17,763 bases of DNA from Putridiphycobacter sp045110285 (GCA_045110285.1 JBGCGA010000107.1:1-17763), one strand, 5' to 3'. Shown: positions 1-7,407, numbered from the stretch's first letter. Made by a program: numbers and translations. Notes: generated from the sequence alone by a model not told the origin.

Positions 1-463
1 TTCATCCACTGGGTTTTGATGGATATAATTAATCTTTTGCCAAACAAATGTTTCTGAATACAATTCAATGGCATGATTACCGGATTGCCAAAATTTAATC
101 TTTTGGTTAGCTTTAGACTTTTTACCATTATTTTCAAATAATTTCATCATCCATTCTCTCCTACTTTCTGGCTCGTTTACTATTTGAAATAAAACTTGTT
201 TTACAGTATGCCTTTTAAAATCTCTAATGACATCTTGCAATTGAAATGGCTCATTACAGTTAACTATCAAGTGTAAATGGTTCGTCATTAAACAATAAGC
301 GTAAACATTTAGATCTTTATTCTTAATGCAATATCGCAAAGATTCTACAATTGCCTTTTTTGTGGTTTTTTCTTGTAAAAACATCTATCCAATCTACTAC
401 TGTTAGCGTTAAAAAATAACTAGTGTTTCTTTTGATTGTATGTTTTACACCTTGCTTGATGAT
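1..463 (-). pseudogene. Decayed IS200-like / RAYT (REP-associated tyrosine) transposase, N-terminal part
   Basis: Read on the - strand, two frames together give a Y1-transposase-like protein. The first frame (463 down to about 356) contains YFLTLTVVDWIDVFTRKNHK, the usual start of this family. The second frame (open from an ATG at 384 to the window edge) continues with AIVESLRYCIKNK, then MTNHLHLIV with the HUH metal-binding pair encoded at 271-279, and near position 1 the conserved YIHQNPV motif. The switch lies in an A6 run (356-361) where one A too many breaks the frame; removing it restores HKKAIVES. The first frame has a TAG at 464-466 and no ATG, GTG or TTG between it and the shift, so the start is lost as well. 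The C-terminus lies beyond the window. Family members are single-strand HUH transposases, often linked to short palindromic repeats. I infer an inactive remnant; a sequencing indel could explain the frameshift but not the missing start. Confidence 0.82.
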
Positions 464-494
464 CTAAAAATAGTGCTTATTTTTAATATTGAAT

Positions 495-519
495 TGCATA
501 GCTATGCAGTGCAACTGCA
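495..519. repeat. Overlapping perfect palindrome and short hairpin
   Basis: TGCATAGCTATGCA at 495-508 is a perfect 14-bp palindrome. It overlaps a second inverted repeat, TGCAGT (505-510) and ACTGCA (514-519), with a 3-nt loop. The pair sits just upstream of the decayed transposase. It may be a protein-binding site or part of a mobile-element end; the sequence alone does not decide. Confidence 0.6.
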
Positions 520-561
520 AAAAAAATCTCGCCAAATGAGATAACCTGAACTTGTTGCACT
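508..561. repeat. Inverted repeat enclosing a terminator-like hairpin
   Basis: AGTGCAAC (508-515) is perfectly inverted as GTTGCACT (554-561). Inside lies a 5-bp stem, ATCTC (526-530) and GAGAT (538-542). Read on the - strand, this inner hairpin is followed by seven T (525 down to 519), so it could serve as a weak intrinsic terminator for the - strand gene ending at 665. The stem is short, so termination is only a possibility. Confidence 0.45.
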
Positions 562-578
562 TTTACTTATTGAACATT

Positions 579-629
579 CCGCAGCAGCAAATGTTTTCAC
601 CGAAATTTTTGTAGGTGAAGCTACTGCGG
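579..629. repeat. Long imperfect hairpin, possible REP-like element
   Basis: The outer arms CCGCAGCAGC (579-588) and GCTACTGCGG (620-629) pair over 10 positions with one mismatch. An inner stem TTCACC (596-601) and GGTGAA (614-619) pairs perfectly around a 12-nt loop. Nearly the same outer arms occur in a second hairpin at 1241-1261. Location downstream of an unknown - strand gene and beside a RAYT remnant suggests a REP-like element; a structured 3' UTR is the alternative. Confidence 0.55.
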
Positions 630-664
630 AGCTAGGGCTGACCTTTACACCATGACCCCTTGCG

Positions 665-1210
665 TTACCCTTTAATAATCGTAAGAATAGTGTAGTCAAT
701 TATTTTATTTTTTTCATTAAAACACAATAATATATTTACTAATCTGCCATTTATGGTATTAAATTCATAAGGCAAATTTGCATTTCTGTAGTACACAAAT
801 TGACATAAGACTGAATTTCCCACAATTGGATAAAAGTGTAAAACCAAATTTGATGATTCATTCTTTGATAGTTTTTTTAGATCTTTGTTTGAACTGTTTA
901 AATCTATTTTTTCAAATAACTCTAAATCTAAACAATTTACATTCTCAAAAAGTAAAGGATCAATTCCTGGAAACTTTTCAGAAATTCGAAAAGGAATTGA
1001 CTCTTTATTTTTTTTTAATGCTTTGATTTCCTTATTAGTGAAGAATGGAAGAATACTGTTTTTTACATCTATATTATTGTTTAGAAACGTAATTGACTTA
1101 TATATTTTTTCATCAACACAAATTTCGGCCATTGAGTTACTCTTAACTGATGGTATGAAAAGAGTTATTGAAAAAATAATAACTGAGTTTATAAAAAATG
1201 AATTTGTCAT
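665..1210 (-). CDS. Hypothetical secreted protein, 181 aa
   Basis: I do not recognise this protein. It begins with a plausible Sec signal peptide (short polar start, hydrophobic stretch INSVIIFSITLFI around residues 8-20, possible cleavage near residues 24-26), so export to the periplasm or beyond is likely. The mature part is rich in Lys, Asn, Ser and Ile, contains an acidic/Lys-rich stretch around residues 95-120, and shows no catalytic motif I can name. A second Met at residue 27 would remove the signal peptide and is less likely to be the start. It is the only intact gene on the - strand, isolated between a broken transposase and a SRPBCC gene and flanked by two hairpins with matching arms (579-629 and 1241-1261). 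That context suggests accessory or acquired DNA. The long open frame with a signal peptide supports a real gene, but without homology evidence this stays moderate. Confidence 0.6.
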   Translation of the reverse strand: MTNSFFINSVIIFSITLFIPSVKSNSMAEICVDEKIYKSITFLNNNIDVKNSILPFFTNKEIKALKKNKESIPFRISEKFPGIDPLLFENVNCLDLELFEKIDLNSSNKDLKKLSKNESSNLVLHFYPIVGNSVLCQFVYYRNANLPYEFNTINGRLVNILLCFNEKNKIIDYTILTIIKG

Positions 1211-1240
1211 TAGATTCGTTTTACTAAAAATTACCCACTT

Positions 1241-1261
1241 CGTAGTAGCTGCGCTGCTGCG
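1241..1261. repeat. Short hairpin with arms matching the 579-629 hairpin
   Basis: CGTAGTAGC (1241-1249) pairs with GCTGCTGCG (1253-1261) over nine positions, including two T-G wobbles in one orientation, around a TGC loop. Its reverse complement reads CGCAGCAGC, GCA, GCTACTACG, whereas the other hairpin has CGCAGCAGC and GCTACTGCG, so the arms agree at 17 of 18 positions. On the + strand TTTTATT follows, giving it a terminator-like look, but no + strand gene lies upstream. Confidence 0.55.
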
Positions 1262-1389
1262 TTTTATTGCCTGTTAATATACTAATCATTTTACTGTTTT
1301 TGAAGTAGATGCAAATAAAACATTTCTACTTATAAGCCAACAAAACTGCCGCGAAGAAGGAAACTAATAATATGCAACCCAAAATTCAT

Positions 1390-1397
1390 TACATTTG
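1390..1397 (+). promoter_or_regulatory. Bacteroidota-type -7 box for the SRPBCC gene
   Basis: TACATTTG fits the Bacteroidota -7 consensus TAnnTTTG and ends 16 nt before the ATG at 1414, implying a very short leader. No clear -33 TTG is visible at the usual spacing. Confidence 0.5.
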
Positions 1398-1413
1398 AGT
1401 AACCTCAACTCTT

Positions 1414-1833
1414 ATGAAATACTCATGCTCAATAGAAATCAACTCCCCTATTGAAAAAGTAATTAAACAATGGCAAGACGAAAACCATTTTAAAGAATGG
1501 CAAGATGGTTTTCAAAGTATTGAACTGATAAATGGAGAGAAGAATGCTGAAAATTCAAAATCGAAAATAGTTTTGCAACAGGGTAAACGAAGAATTGAAT
1601 TAATTGAAACGATTATAGCAAATGATTTACCTGCAGCAAAAAAAGCATCATACGAACACATTCACATGACCAACACGCAAACTAGTCGGTTTGAAAAGTT
1701 AGAAGACAATAAAACCAGATATATTTCTGAAGTTGAGTACACCCAATTTAATGGGTTGATGCCAAAATTAATGGCAAAATTATTCCCTGGCATGTTTAAG
1801 AAACAAAGCGAAAAATGGATGAAACAGTTTTAG
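1414..1833 (+). CDS. SRPBCC (START-like) family protein, apparently C-terminally truncated
   Basis: The 139-aa product has the look of the SRPBCC/polyketide-cyclase-like fold found in many Bacteroidota. It starts with the first strand MKYSCSIEINSPIEKV, followed by a Trp-rich helix with HFKEWQDGFQSIE, central strands with a typical ETI segment, and the C-terminal helix with FPGMFKKQSEKWMKQF. These proteins form a hydrophobic ligand pocket; the ligand here is unknown. The long C-terminal helix in relatives usually runs on as F-K-x-F-x-E. Here the codon after Phe139 is TAG, yet the same frame continues as VFAEKLQ to a TGA at 1855-1857. A single AAG-to-TAG change would explain this, leaving the protein about 8 residues short. 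The main fold is probably kept. It stands alone, with its own promoter box upstream. Confidence 0.85.
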   Translation: MKYSCSIEINSPIEKVIKQWQDENHFKEWQDGFQSIELINGEKNAENSKSKIVLQQGKRRIELIETIIANDLPAAKKASYEHIHMTNTQTSRFEKLEDNKTRYISEVEYTQFNGLMPKLMAKLFPGMFKKQSEKWMKQF

Positions 1834-1945
1834 GTATTTGCGGAGAAGTTACAATGAAAGAATGCTAGTTTTCTTCTTAAATCATTAACATTTCTTAATT
1901 CCACATCAAAAATCACGCCTTTTTTTATGGTTAACTATATTTTTG

Positions 1946-1953
1946 TATATTTG
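1946..1953 (+). promoter_or_regulatory. Bacteroidota-type -7 box for rpoN
   Basis: TATATTTG matches TAnnTTTG exactly and ends 24 nt before the rpoN ATG at 1978. No -33 TTG at the expected spacing is evident. It would start the transcript of the rpoN, membrane protein, M48 protease group. Confidence 0.6.
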
Positions 1954-1977
1954 ACATAGTTCAGAATTGCATTCAAT

Positions 1978-3426
1978 ATGTTAAAACAGTCGCTCAGTCA
2001 TAAATTACTTCAAAAGCTATCGCCTCAGCAAATTCAATTAATGAAGTTGTTGCAAGTACCTACTATGGAACTTGAGCAACGCATTAAAGAAGAAATTGAG
2101 GAAAATCCAGCTTTGGAAGAAGGGGCTGAAAAAGATACCAAAGATGAATTGGCTGATGATTATGATCAAAGTGAACCAGAGCAAGTATCGGATGAATTTG
2201 ACATTAATGACTATTTAGATGACGATTTGCCTCAGTATAAAACTTCGGTTAATAATTATTCTGCAGATGATGATGACCATGCTATTCCTATTTCTGGCGG
2301 AAAATCATTTCACGACATATTATCGGCCCAAATTGGTTTAAGAAATTTAAGTCAAAAAGAATCCGTTATAGCCGACACCATTATTGGTAATATTGATGAT
2401 GACGGTTATGTTAGAAGAGAATTGCCAGCTTTAGTTGACGATTTGGCTTTTGGTTATAATATTGAAGTTACTGAAGCAGAAATTGAAGATGTATTATTTG
2501 TCATTCAAGATTTTGAGCCAGCTGGAGTTGGTGCTCGAGATTTACAAGAGTGTTTATTGCTACAATTAGAGCGTAAACACCACGGTGACATCTCTATATA
2601 CACTGCCAAAAAAATTATTGAAACAAGCTTTGACGAGTTTACTAAAAAGCATTACCAAAAAATTAAAAAGAAATTTGAAATTGGTGATGACGATTTAAAA
2701 GATGCCATTGAAGAAATTACAAAATTGAATCCGAAACCTGGCAATTCACTTAAAGAATCAACCAGTAGTAATAATTTTCAGCAAATAATTCCTGATTTTA
2801 TTTTAACTGAGGAAGAAGACAATTTGATATTACAACTCAACGGGCGAAATGCTCCAAAATTGAAAGTGAGCAGAACTTATGAAAATATGCTCCGAACTTA
2901 TGCTGAAGGAGGGCAAACCAAATCAGACAAAGAAGCAGTTCAATTTGTAAAACAGAAACTAGATTCAGCAAAATGGTTTATAGAAGCCATTCAGCAACGT
3001 CAAAATACATTAATGGTAACCATGAATGCCATTTTGGAATACCAACACGATTTCTTTTTAACTGGAGACGAAACCAAGTTAAGACCAATGATATTGAAAG
3101 ATATTTCTGAAATAGTGAATATGGATATTTCAACTATTTCAAGGGTGGCTAATAGTAAATACATTGCCACTCAATTTGGCACATTTAAACTAAAATACTT
3201 TTTCTCTGAATCGCTTTCAACCACTTCAGGTGAAGAAGTAAGCACAAGAGAGGTTAAGAAAATATTGCAAGATGCCATTGATGCAGAAAACAAGAAAAAA
3301 CCCTTAACCGACGAAAAATTAGGTACTGTATTAAAAGAAAAAGGCTACAATATTGCACGAAGAACAGTTGCAAAATACAGAGAGCAACTAAGTATTCCTG
3401 TTGCCAGATTAAGAAAAGAGCTATGA
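1978..3426 (+). CDS. rpoN: RNA polymerase sigma-54 factor
   Basis: This is the sigma-54 subunit, which directs RNA polymerase to -24/-12 promoters that need an AAA+ activator to open. At 482 aa it is full length. Residues 1-48 form the activator-interacting region I (LKQSLSHKLLQKLSPQQIQLMKLL, with Gln/Leu repeats), followed by the acidic region II (about 50-105, rich in Asp/Glu). The core-binding domain covers roughly 110-300. A helix-turn-helix lies near residues 370-395 (LKDISEIVNMDISTISRVANSK), and the signature RpoN box ARRTVAKYRE sits at 460-469. The start is supported by the conserved N-terminus beginning at once and by a -7 box 24 nt upstream. Its stop overlaps the next gene by 4 nt, so the two are translationally coupled. 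No enhancer-binding activator is in the window. Confidence 0.98.
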   Translation: MLKQSLSHKLLQKLSPQQIQLMKLLQVPTMELEQRIKEEIEENPALEEGAEKDTKDELADDYDQSEPEQVSDEFDINDYLDDDLPQYKTSVNNYSADDDDHAIPISGGKSFHDILSAQIGLRNLSQKESVIADTIIGNIDDDGYVRRELPALVDDLAFGYNIEVTEAEIEDVLFVIQDFEPAGVGARDLQECLLLQLERKHHGDISIYTAKKIIETSFDEFTKKHYQKIKKKFEIGDDDLKDAIEEITKLNPKPGNSLKESTSSNNFQQIIPDFILTEEEDNLILQLNGRNAPKLKVSRTYENMLRTYAEGGQTKSDKEAVQFVKQKLDSAKWFIEAIQQRQNTLMVTMNAILEYQHDFFLTGDETKLRPMILKDISEIVNMDISTISRVANSKYIATQFGTFKLKYFFSESLSTTSGEEVSTREVKKILQDAIDAENKKKPLTDEKLGTVLKEKGYNIARRTVAKYREQLSIPVARLRKEL

Positions 3427-4082
3427 TGAAATCGTTTTTCACGACTTTAAGCTATATTTTTCACCCCTTATTTCTTCCACTAGTCGGCCTCTACTTTTTA
3501 TTTTCAACGCCAGCAATTACGCCTGATATTGTTGACAAAACTTTGTACAATAATACTTGGGAAGTAAAACAAGCGATTTATTTAGTTTTTGCAACCTTAA
3601 TGCTAATTGCACCGGGCATTAGTGTACTCATTATGTATTTTAGCAAGGTCATATCTTCTCTTACTATGGAAGACCGCAAAGAACGGCTGCATGTTATTAC
3701 CATTGTGCTGCTTTATGCTGTATTCTGTTACGTTTTTTTGAGAATAAATATCTTGCCAAACGCAAACTATTCACTGCTATATTTACTACCCTATACTTTT
3801 GGAGTACTATTAGTTATTTTAGCTTGCTTAATTCTTACTTACTTTACAAAAGTGAGCTTACATGCGGCGGGAATTTTTGGCCTAATTGGTGCCGTTATTG
3901 GCTATTTTAACACGCAGATGAATTATAATTTACCGTTTATTTTAATTTTAATTTTTGTAGGCGGATTAATTTGTGCAGGAAGGTTATATTTAAAAGCCCA
4001 TTCTAATAAAGACATTTTTATTGGTATTGTTACTGGATTCAGTATTGAATTTTTGTGCATGAAATTTGAGTGGTTTATATAG
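3423..4082 (+). CDS. Multi-pass membrane protein, PAP2-phosphatase-like
   Basis: A 219-aa inner-membrane protein with about six hydrophobic segments (around residues 5-28, 48-75, 92-108, 115-143, 145-164 and 168-187). Some features resemble the PAP2 (type 2 phosphatidic acid phosphatase) superfamily: a conserved-looking MEDRKER loop, a His in KVSLHAAG around residues 142-149 where PAP2 proteins have PSGH, and GRLYLKAHSNKDIFIG near residues 186-201, resembling the SRxxxxxHxxxD motif. The first active-site motif (KxxxxxxRP) is not clear and the middle one is degenerate, so phosphatase activity is uncertain. The start ATG lies inside the rpoN stop (ATGATGA overlap) and a second Met follows at once, so either may be used. 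Coexpression with rpoN is likely; a functional link is not shown. Confidence 0.85.
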   Translation: MMKSFFTTLSYIFHPLFLPLVGLYFLFSTPAITPDIVDKTLYNNTWEVKQAIYLVFATLMLIAPGISVLIMYFSKVISSLTMEDRKERLHVITIVLLYAVFCYVFLRINILPNANYSLLYLLPYTFGVLLVILACLILTYFTKVSLHAAGIFGLIGAVIGYFNTQMNYNLPFILILIFVGGLICAGRLYLKAHSNKDIFIGIVTGFSIEFLCMKFEWFI

Positions 4083-4111
4083 AAATATCTACTTTTACGA
4101 AAAAATTACCT

Positions 4112-4918
4112 ATGAAAAAAATACTATTTATTGCATTTTCAGCACTTTTTATCATTAGCTGTGGCGGGTCAAAAGAGGGGCAGCCAGACAAATTGCCTTC
4201 AGGAGGATTCAATTTATTTACTATTGAACAAGACATTGCCCTAGGTGCTCAAGTTGCGCACCAGCTCGATTCTTTATCTGTAGAATATCCTGTACTTGAT
4301 TCTGCAAGCAATGCTGCTGCTTATGCCTTTTTATATAATTTAAGAGACCGAATATTAGCAACAGGCAAAGTAAAATATGCCAAAGAATTTGCGTGGAGAC
4401 TACGAATTATTGAAGACGATTCAACTTTAAATGCATTTTGCACACCTGGTGGTTACATTTATGTATACACGGGAATTATTAAGTATTTAGATACCGAAGA
4501 TCAGTTAGCAGGTGTAATGGGTCACGAAATGGCACATGCCGATTTACGTCACTCAACACGTCAAATGACAAAATCGGGGATGTTATCCATTTTAGTTGAA
4601 GCTACTTTAGGAAATAGAGAAGCATTAAAGCAAATTACAAGTGGTGTAATTGGATTAAAGTTTAGTCGTGCGCATGAAACAGAAGCTGACCATATGTCTG
4701 TTAACTACTTATGTGGCACTGAATATGATGCAGATGGCGGCGCAGGCTTTTTTGAAAAAATTGAAGCTGCTGGAGGCTCGGGAACACCTGAGTTTATGAG
4801 CACGCACCCAAGTCCGGCCAACAGAGTGGCTAACTACCACAAATGGGCAAAGGAACAGGGTTGTGCTCCAGGAAAAGACAACACTGGAAGGTACGAAAGC
4901 TTTAAGAGATTGTTCTAA
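4112..4918 (+). CDS. M48-family zinc metalloprotease lipoprotein
   Basis: The product is a 268-aa M48-family metallopeptidase. The zinc-binding HEMAH motif is at residues 138-142 (GHEMAHADLRHSTRQM), and the third zinc ligand is likely Glu189 in FSRAHETEADHMSV. A later MSTHPSPANRV segment is typical of the BepA/LoiP-like periplasmic branch, which handles damaged or misfolded envelope proteins. I chose the ATG at 4112 rather than an upstream in-frame one at 4070 because it opens a clean lipoprotein signal peptide, MKKILFIAFSALFIISC, with the acylated Cys at residue 17; the upstream start would place polar residues before it and overlap the preceding gene. It follows the membrane protein by 29 nt and ends just before a strong terminator, so it is the last gene of the rpoN transcript. 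Localisation is periplasmic, membrane-anchored. Confidence 0.93.
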   Translation: MKKILFIAFSALFIISCGGSKEGQPDKLPSGGFNLFTIEQDIALGAQVAHQLDSLSVEYPVLDSASNAAAYAFLYNLRDRILATGKVKYAKEFAWRLRIIEDDSTLNAFCTPGGYIYVYTGIIKYLDTEDQLAGVMGHEMAHADLRHSTRQMTKSGMLSILVEATLGNREALKQITSGVIGLKFSRAHETEADHMSVNYLCGTEYDADGGAGFFEKIEAAGGSGTPEFMSTHPSPANRVANYHKWAKEQGCAPGKDNTGRYESFKRLF

Positions 4919-4941
4919 AGACAAACCTCTTTAAAAATTGC

Positions 4942-4976
4942 AAGCCCATTAGTGATAAACTAATGGGCTTTTTTTG
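4942..4976 (+). terminator. Strong intrinsic terminator after the M48 protease gene
   Basis: AAGCCCATTAG (4942-4952) pairs perfectly with CTAATGGGCTT (4960-4970) over 11 bp around a 7-nt loop, and the T tract runs to 4975. It lies 23 nt after the stop of the protease gene and before the promoter of the receptor gene, so it separates the two transcription units. Confidence 0.92.
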
Positions 4977-5017
4977 TTGCAACACGAAAAATTAACACTT
5001 TTAAAGATTAATAGTTG

Positions 5018-5025
5018 TAATTTTG
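5018..5025 (+). promoter_or_regulatory. Bacteroidota-type -7 box for the receptor/DUF4249 operon
   Basis: TAATTTTG fits TAnnTTTG, lies after the terminator and ends 20 nt before the receptor ATG at 5046. No clear -33 TTG is seen. Confidence 0.5.
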
Positions 5026-5045
5026 CACTCAAATAAAAGTCTCAC

Positions 5046-7403
5046 ATGAAGTTTTATACAGTACTTACATTCATACTCTGCTCTGCATTATCATACACTC
5101 AAAATAACTTTACAGTAAGCGGTAATATCAAAGACAATTCAACTGGCGAAGATATAATTGGCGCCAAAGTCACCGTTACAGAAATTGCTGGCAAAGGAGC
5201 AATATCAAATGTATACGGATTTTATTCATTGACATTACCCGAAGGAGAGTACACAATAAACTATCAATTTATTGGTTTTCAAAAAATTTCTAAAAAAATC
5301 ACACTTAATCAAAACACTACAATAGGTGTTGAACTTGTAGCTACTCCAGAATTGTTAAACGAAGTAGAAGTAACTGCTGAGAAATTAGGTGATAATTTGA
5401 AAACAACCGAAATGGGAGTTGAAAAAATTAGTGTAGAAGACATAGCCAGTATTCCAGTACTTTTTGGAGAACAAGATGTTTTAAAAACCATGCAATTACT
5501 ACCAGGAGTAAAATCTGCAGGCGAAGGTAATGCAGGGTTTTACGTAAGAGGGGGTGGAGCTGATCAGAACTTAATACTTCTTGATGAGGCTCCAGTTTAT
5601 AACGCCTCTCATTTACTTGGTTTCTTTTCTGTTTTTAATTCAGATGCTTTAAAGGATGTCAAATTATACAAAGGTGGTGCACCAGCAGAATTTGGTGGGC
5701 GACTATCGTCAGTAATGGACATTAAAATGAAAGAAGGAAATTCCAAAAAATTTGCAGCTAGCGGTGGAATCGGATTAATTTCAAGCCGATTAACTTTAGA
5801 GGCTCCAATCGTAAAAAATAAAGGATCTTTTATACTGTCAGGACGCAGAACTTATGTAGATCAATTTTTGAGATTTTCTGATAATCCAAATCTAGACGGG
5901 GCTGGATTATATTTTTACGATTTTAACGCTAAAGCAAATTATAGAATTTCAGATAAAGACCGAGTGTTTGTTTCTGGTTATGTTGGCAGAGATCAATTCA
6001 AATTTGGTAGCCAGCTACAATTTGATTGGGGAAACACCACAGCCACAGCAAGGTGGAACCATATTTATAACGGTAAACTATTTGGAAATGCTACTTTTAT
6101 TTACAGTAAATACAATTACGTTATTGGAATTGGAGAAGGCAGTAGTAAAGTAGAAATAGGTTCAGACATTCAAGATTTTAACTTTAAAAAGGATTTTGAC
6201 TATTTCGTTAATTCAAACAACACCATTAAATTTGGAGGAAATATTATTCACCATACTTTTGAACCTGGGGACATAAACATAGGTGAAGGTTTAGGGTTTA
6301 CGATTGATGATATTCCAGTAAAACACTCATTAGAATCTGCACTATACATTTCAAACGATCAAAAAGTAGGAAGAAGGTTGAACTTAACTTATGGTATTCG
6401 TTATTCTAATTTTACACAAATTGGTCCAGGCGAAACTTATACTTTTAACGAAGATGGCTCAATTGACTCCATAGCTTACTACTCCACTAACGAAAAAGTA
6501 GTATCGTATAATGGTTTATCGCCAAGATTAGGGATAAATTTTGTTTTGAATGAAAAAAGCTCATTAAAAGGAGGTTATTCAAGAAACTATCAATTTCTAC
6601 ATTTAATTTCAAACTCAACTGCAGCAACACCCACCGATATTTGGTTGCCATCTAGCCCAATTATAAAACCACAAATTGTTGATCAATATGCACTGGGTTA
6701 CTTCAGGAATTTTAGAAATAATACGATAGAATTTTCAGCTGAAACCTATTATAAAGACTTTCAGAATGTGATTGATTTTAGAGATGGTGCCGAAGTGACA
6801 TTAAACCCAAATGTAGAATCAGAATTACTTTTTGGAATTGGAAGAGCATATGGGATAGAATTGCTTTTTAAGAAAAAAGTAGGAAAATTCACAGGTTGGT
6901 TAAGCTATACTCTATCAAAAACTGAAAATAAAATTGAAGGGATAAATAATGGTGATTGGTTTTCTGCCAGGCAAGACAGAACACATGACGTATCTGTGGT
7001 ACTAATGTACAGACTCAACAATAGATTGGATTTTAGTACTTCTTGGGTATATTATACAGGTAACGCCGTAACATTTCCCAGCGGAAAATACATAATTGAA
7101 GGCCAGGTAGTCAATGAATTTACGGAAAGGAATGGGTATAGAATGCCTGACTATCACCGATTAGATTTAGGGGTAACTTTAAAAAGTAAGCGCACAAAAT
7201 TAATTACAGATGCTGACAATAATCAAATAGAAGTTCCAAAGAAGTTTGAATCGAGCTGGAATTTTTCAATTTACAATGCTTACGGAAGAGAAAATGCTTA
7301 TTCTATCACATTCCAAGAAAATGAAATAACTGGACAAACAGAAGCAGTTAAGCTCGCTTTATTTAAGTTCATACCCTCAGTGACCTATAACTTTAAATTT
7401 TAA
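5046..7403 (+). CDS. TonB-dependent outer-membrane receptor with carboxypeptidase-regulatory-like domain
   Basis: This 785-aa protein is a TonB-dependent receptor, an outer-membrane beta-barrel that imports a ligand using energy from TonB/ExbBD. A signal peptide covers about residues 1-19 (ends LSYTQ). Residues 22-105 form the carboxypeptidase-D-regulatory-like domain common in Bacteroidota receptors (VSGNIKDNSTGEDIIGAKV, then GFQKISKKITL). The plug domain follows at roughly 120-235, with LLPGVKSAGEGNAGFYVRGG, a GGADQNLILLDEAPVYN stretch and the GGAPAEFGGRLSSVMDI closing motif. The remainder is barrel strands, ending in the terminal Phe of YNFKF that the BAM machine recognises. It starts after its own -7 box and is followed 4 nt later by a DUF4249 lipoprotein, an arrangement recurring in this phylum, which suggests a two-part receptor. 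The substrate cannot be told from sequence; iron, metals or peptides are all possible. Confidence 0.96.
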   Translation: MKFYTVLTFILCSALSYTQNNFTVSGNIKDNSTGEDIIGAKVTVTEIAGKGAISNVYGFYSLTLPEGEYTINYQFIGFQKISKKITLNQNTTIGVELVATPELLNEVEVTAEKLGDNLKTTEMGVEKISVEDIASIPVLFGEQDVLKTMQLLPGVKSAGEGNAGFYVRGGGADQNLILLDEAPVYNASHLLGFFSVFNSDALKDVKLYKGGAPAEFGGRLSSVMDIKMKEGNSKKFAASGGIGLISSRLTLEAPIVKNKGSFILSGRRTYVDQFLRFSDNPNLDGAGLYFYDFNAKANYRISDKDRVFVSGYVGRDQFKFGSQLQFDWGNTTATARWNHIYNGKLFGNATFIYSKYNYVIGIGEGSSKVEIGSDIQDFNFKKDFDYFVNSNNTIKFGGNIIHHTFEPGDINIGEGLGFTIDDIPVKHSLESALYISNDQKVGRRLNLTYGIRYSNFTQIGPGETYTFNEDGSIDSIAYYSTNEKVVSYNGLSPRLGINFVLNEKSSLKGGYSRNYQFLHLISNSTAATPTDIWLPSSPIIKPQIVDQYALGYFRNFRNNTIEFSAETYYKDFQNVIDFRDGAEVTLNPNVESELLFGIGRAYGIELLFKKKVGKFTGWLSYTLSKTENKIEGINNGDWFSARQDRTHDVSVVLMYRLNNRLDFSTSWVYYTGNAVTFPSGKYIIEGQVVNEFTERNGYRMPDYHRLDLGVTLKSKRTKLITDADNNQIEVPKKFESSWNFSIYNAYGRENAYSITFQENEITGQTEAVKLALFKFIPSVTYNFKF

Positions 7404-7407
7404 GAAA

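Noticed and set aside
356..371. Programmed frameshifting to express the transposase
   Set aside because: The shift needed is +1 relative to the upstream frame, while A6G sites in IS elements usually promote -1; the -1 frame meets a stop within four codons, and the start codon is missing as well.
502..699. A 65-codon open frame on the - strand
   Set aside because: It runs through the palindromes and hairpin at 495-629, has low-complexity Ser/Ala/Thr content and overlaps the end of the 181-aa gene; it looks like a chance frame in repeat DNA.
778..1277. Open frames on the + strand opposite the 181-aa gene
   Set aside because: They mirror the AT-rich - strand gene, have Phe/Leu-rich translations without domain features, and one ends inside the 1241-1261 hairpin region.
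1831..1833. TAG in the SRPBCC gene as evidence of stop-codon reassignment
   Set aside because: TAG is used as the ordinary terminal stop by at least three intact genes in the window, and no intact gene contains internal TAG codons.
4070..4111. Upstream in-frame start for the M48 protease
   Set aside because: It overlaps the preceding gene and would put 14 polar residues before a well-formed lipoprotein signal peptide.
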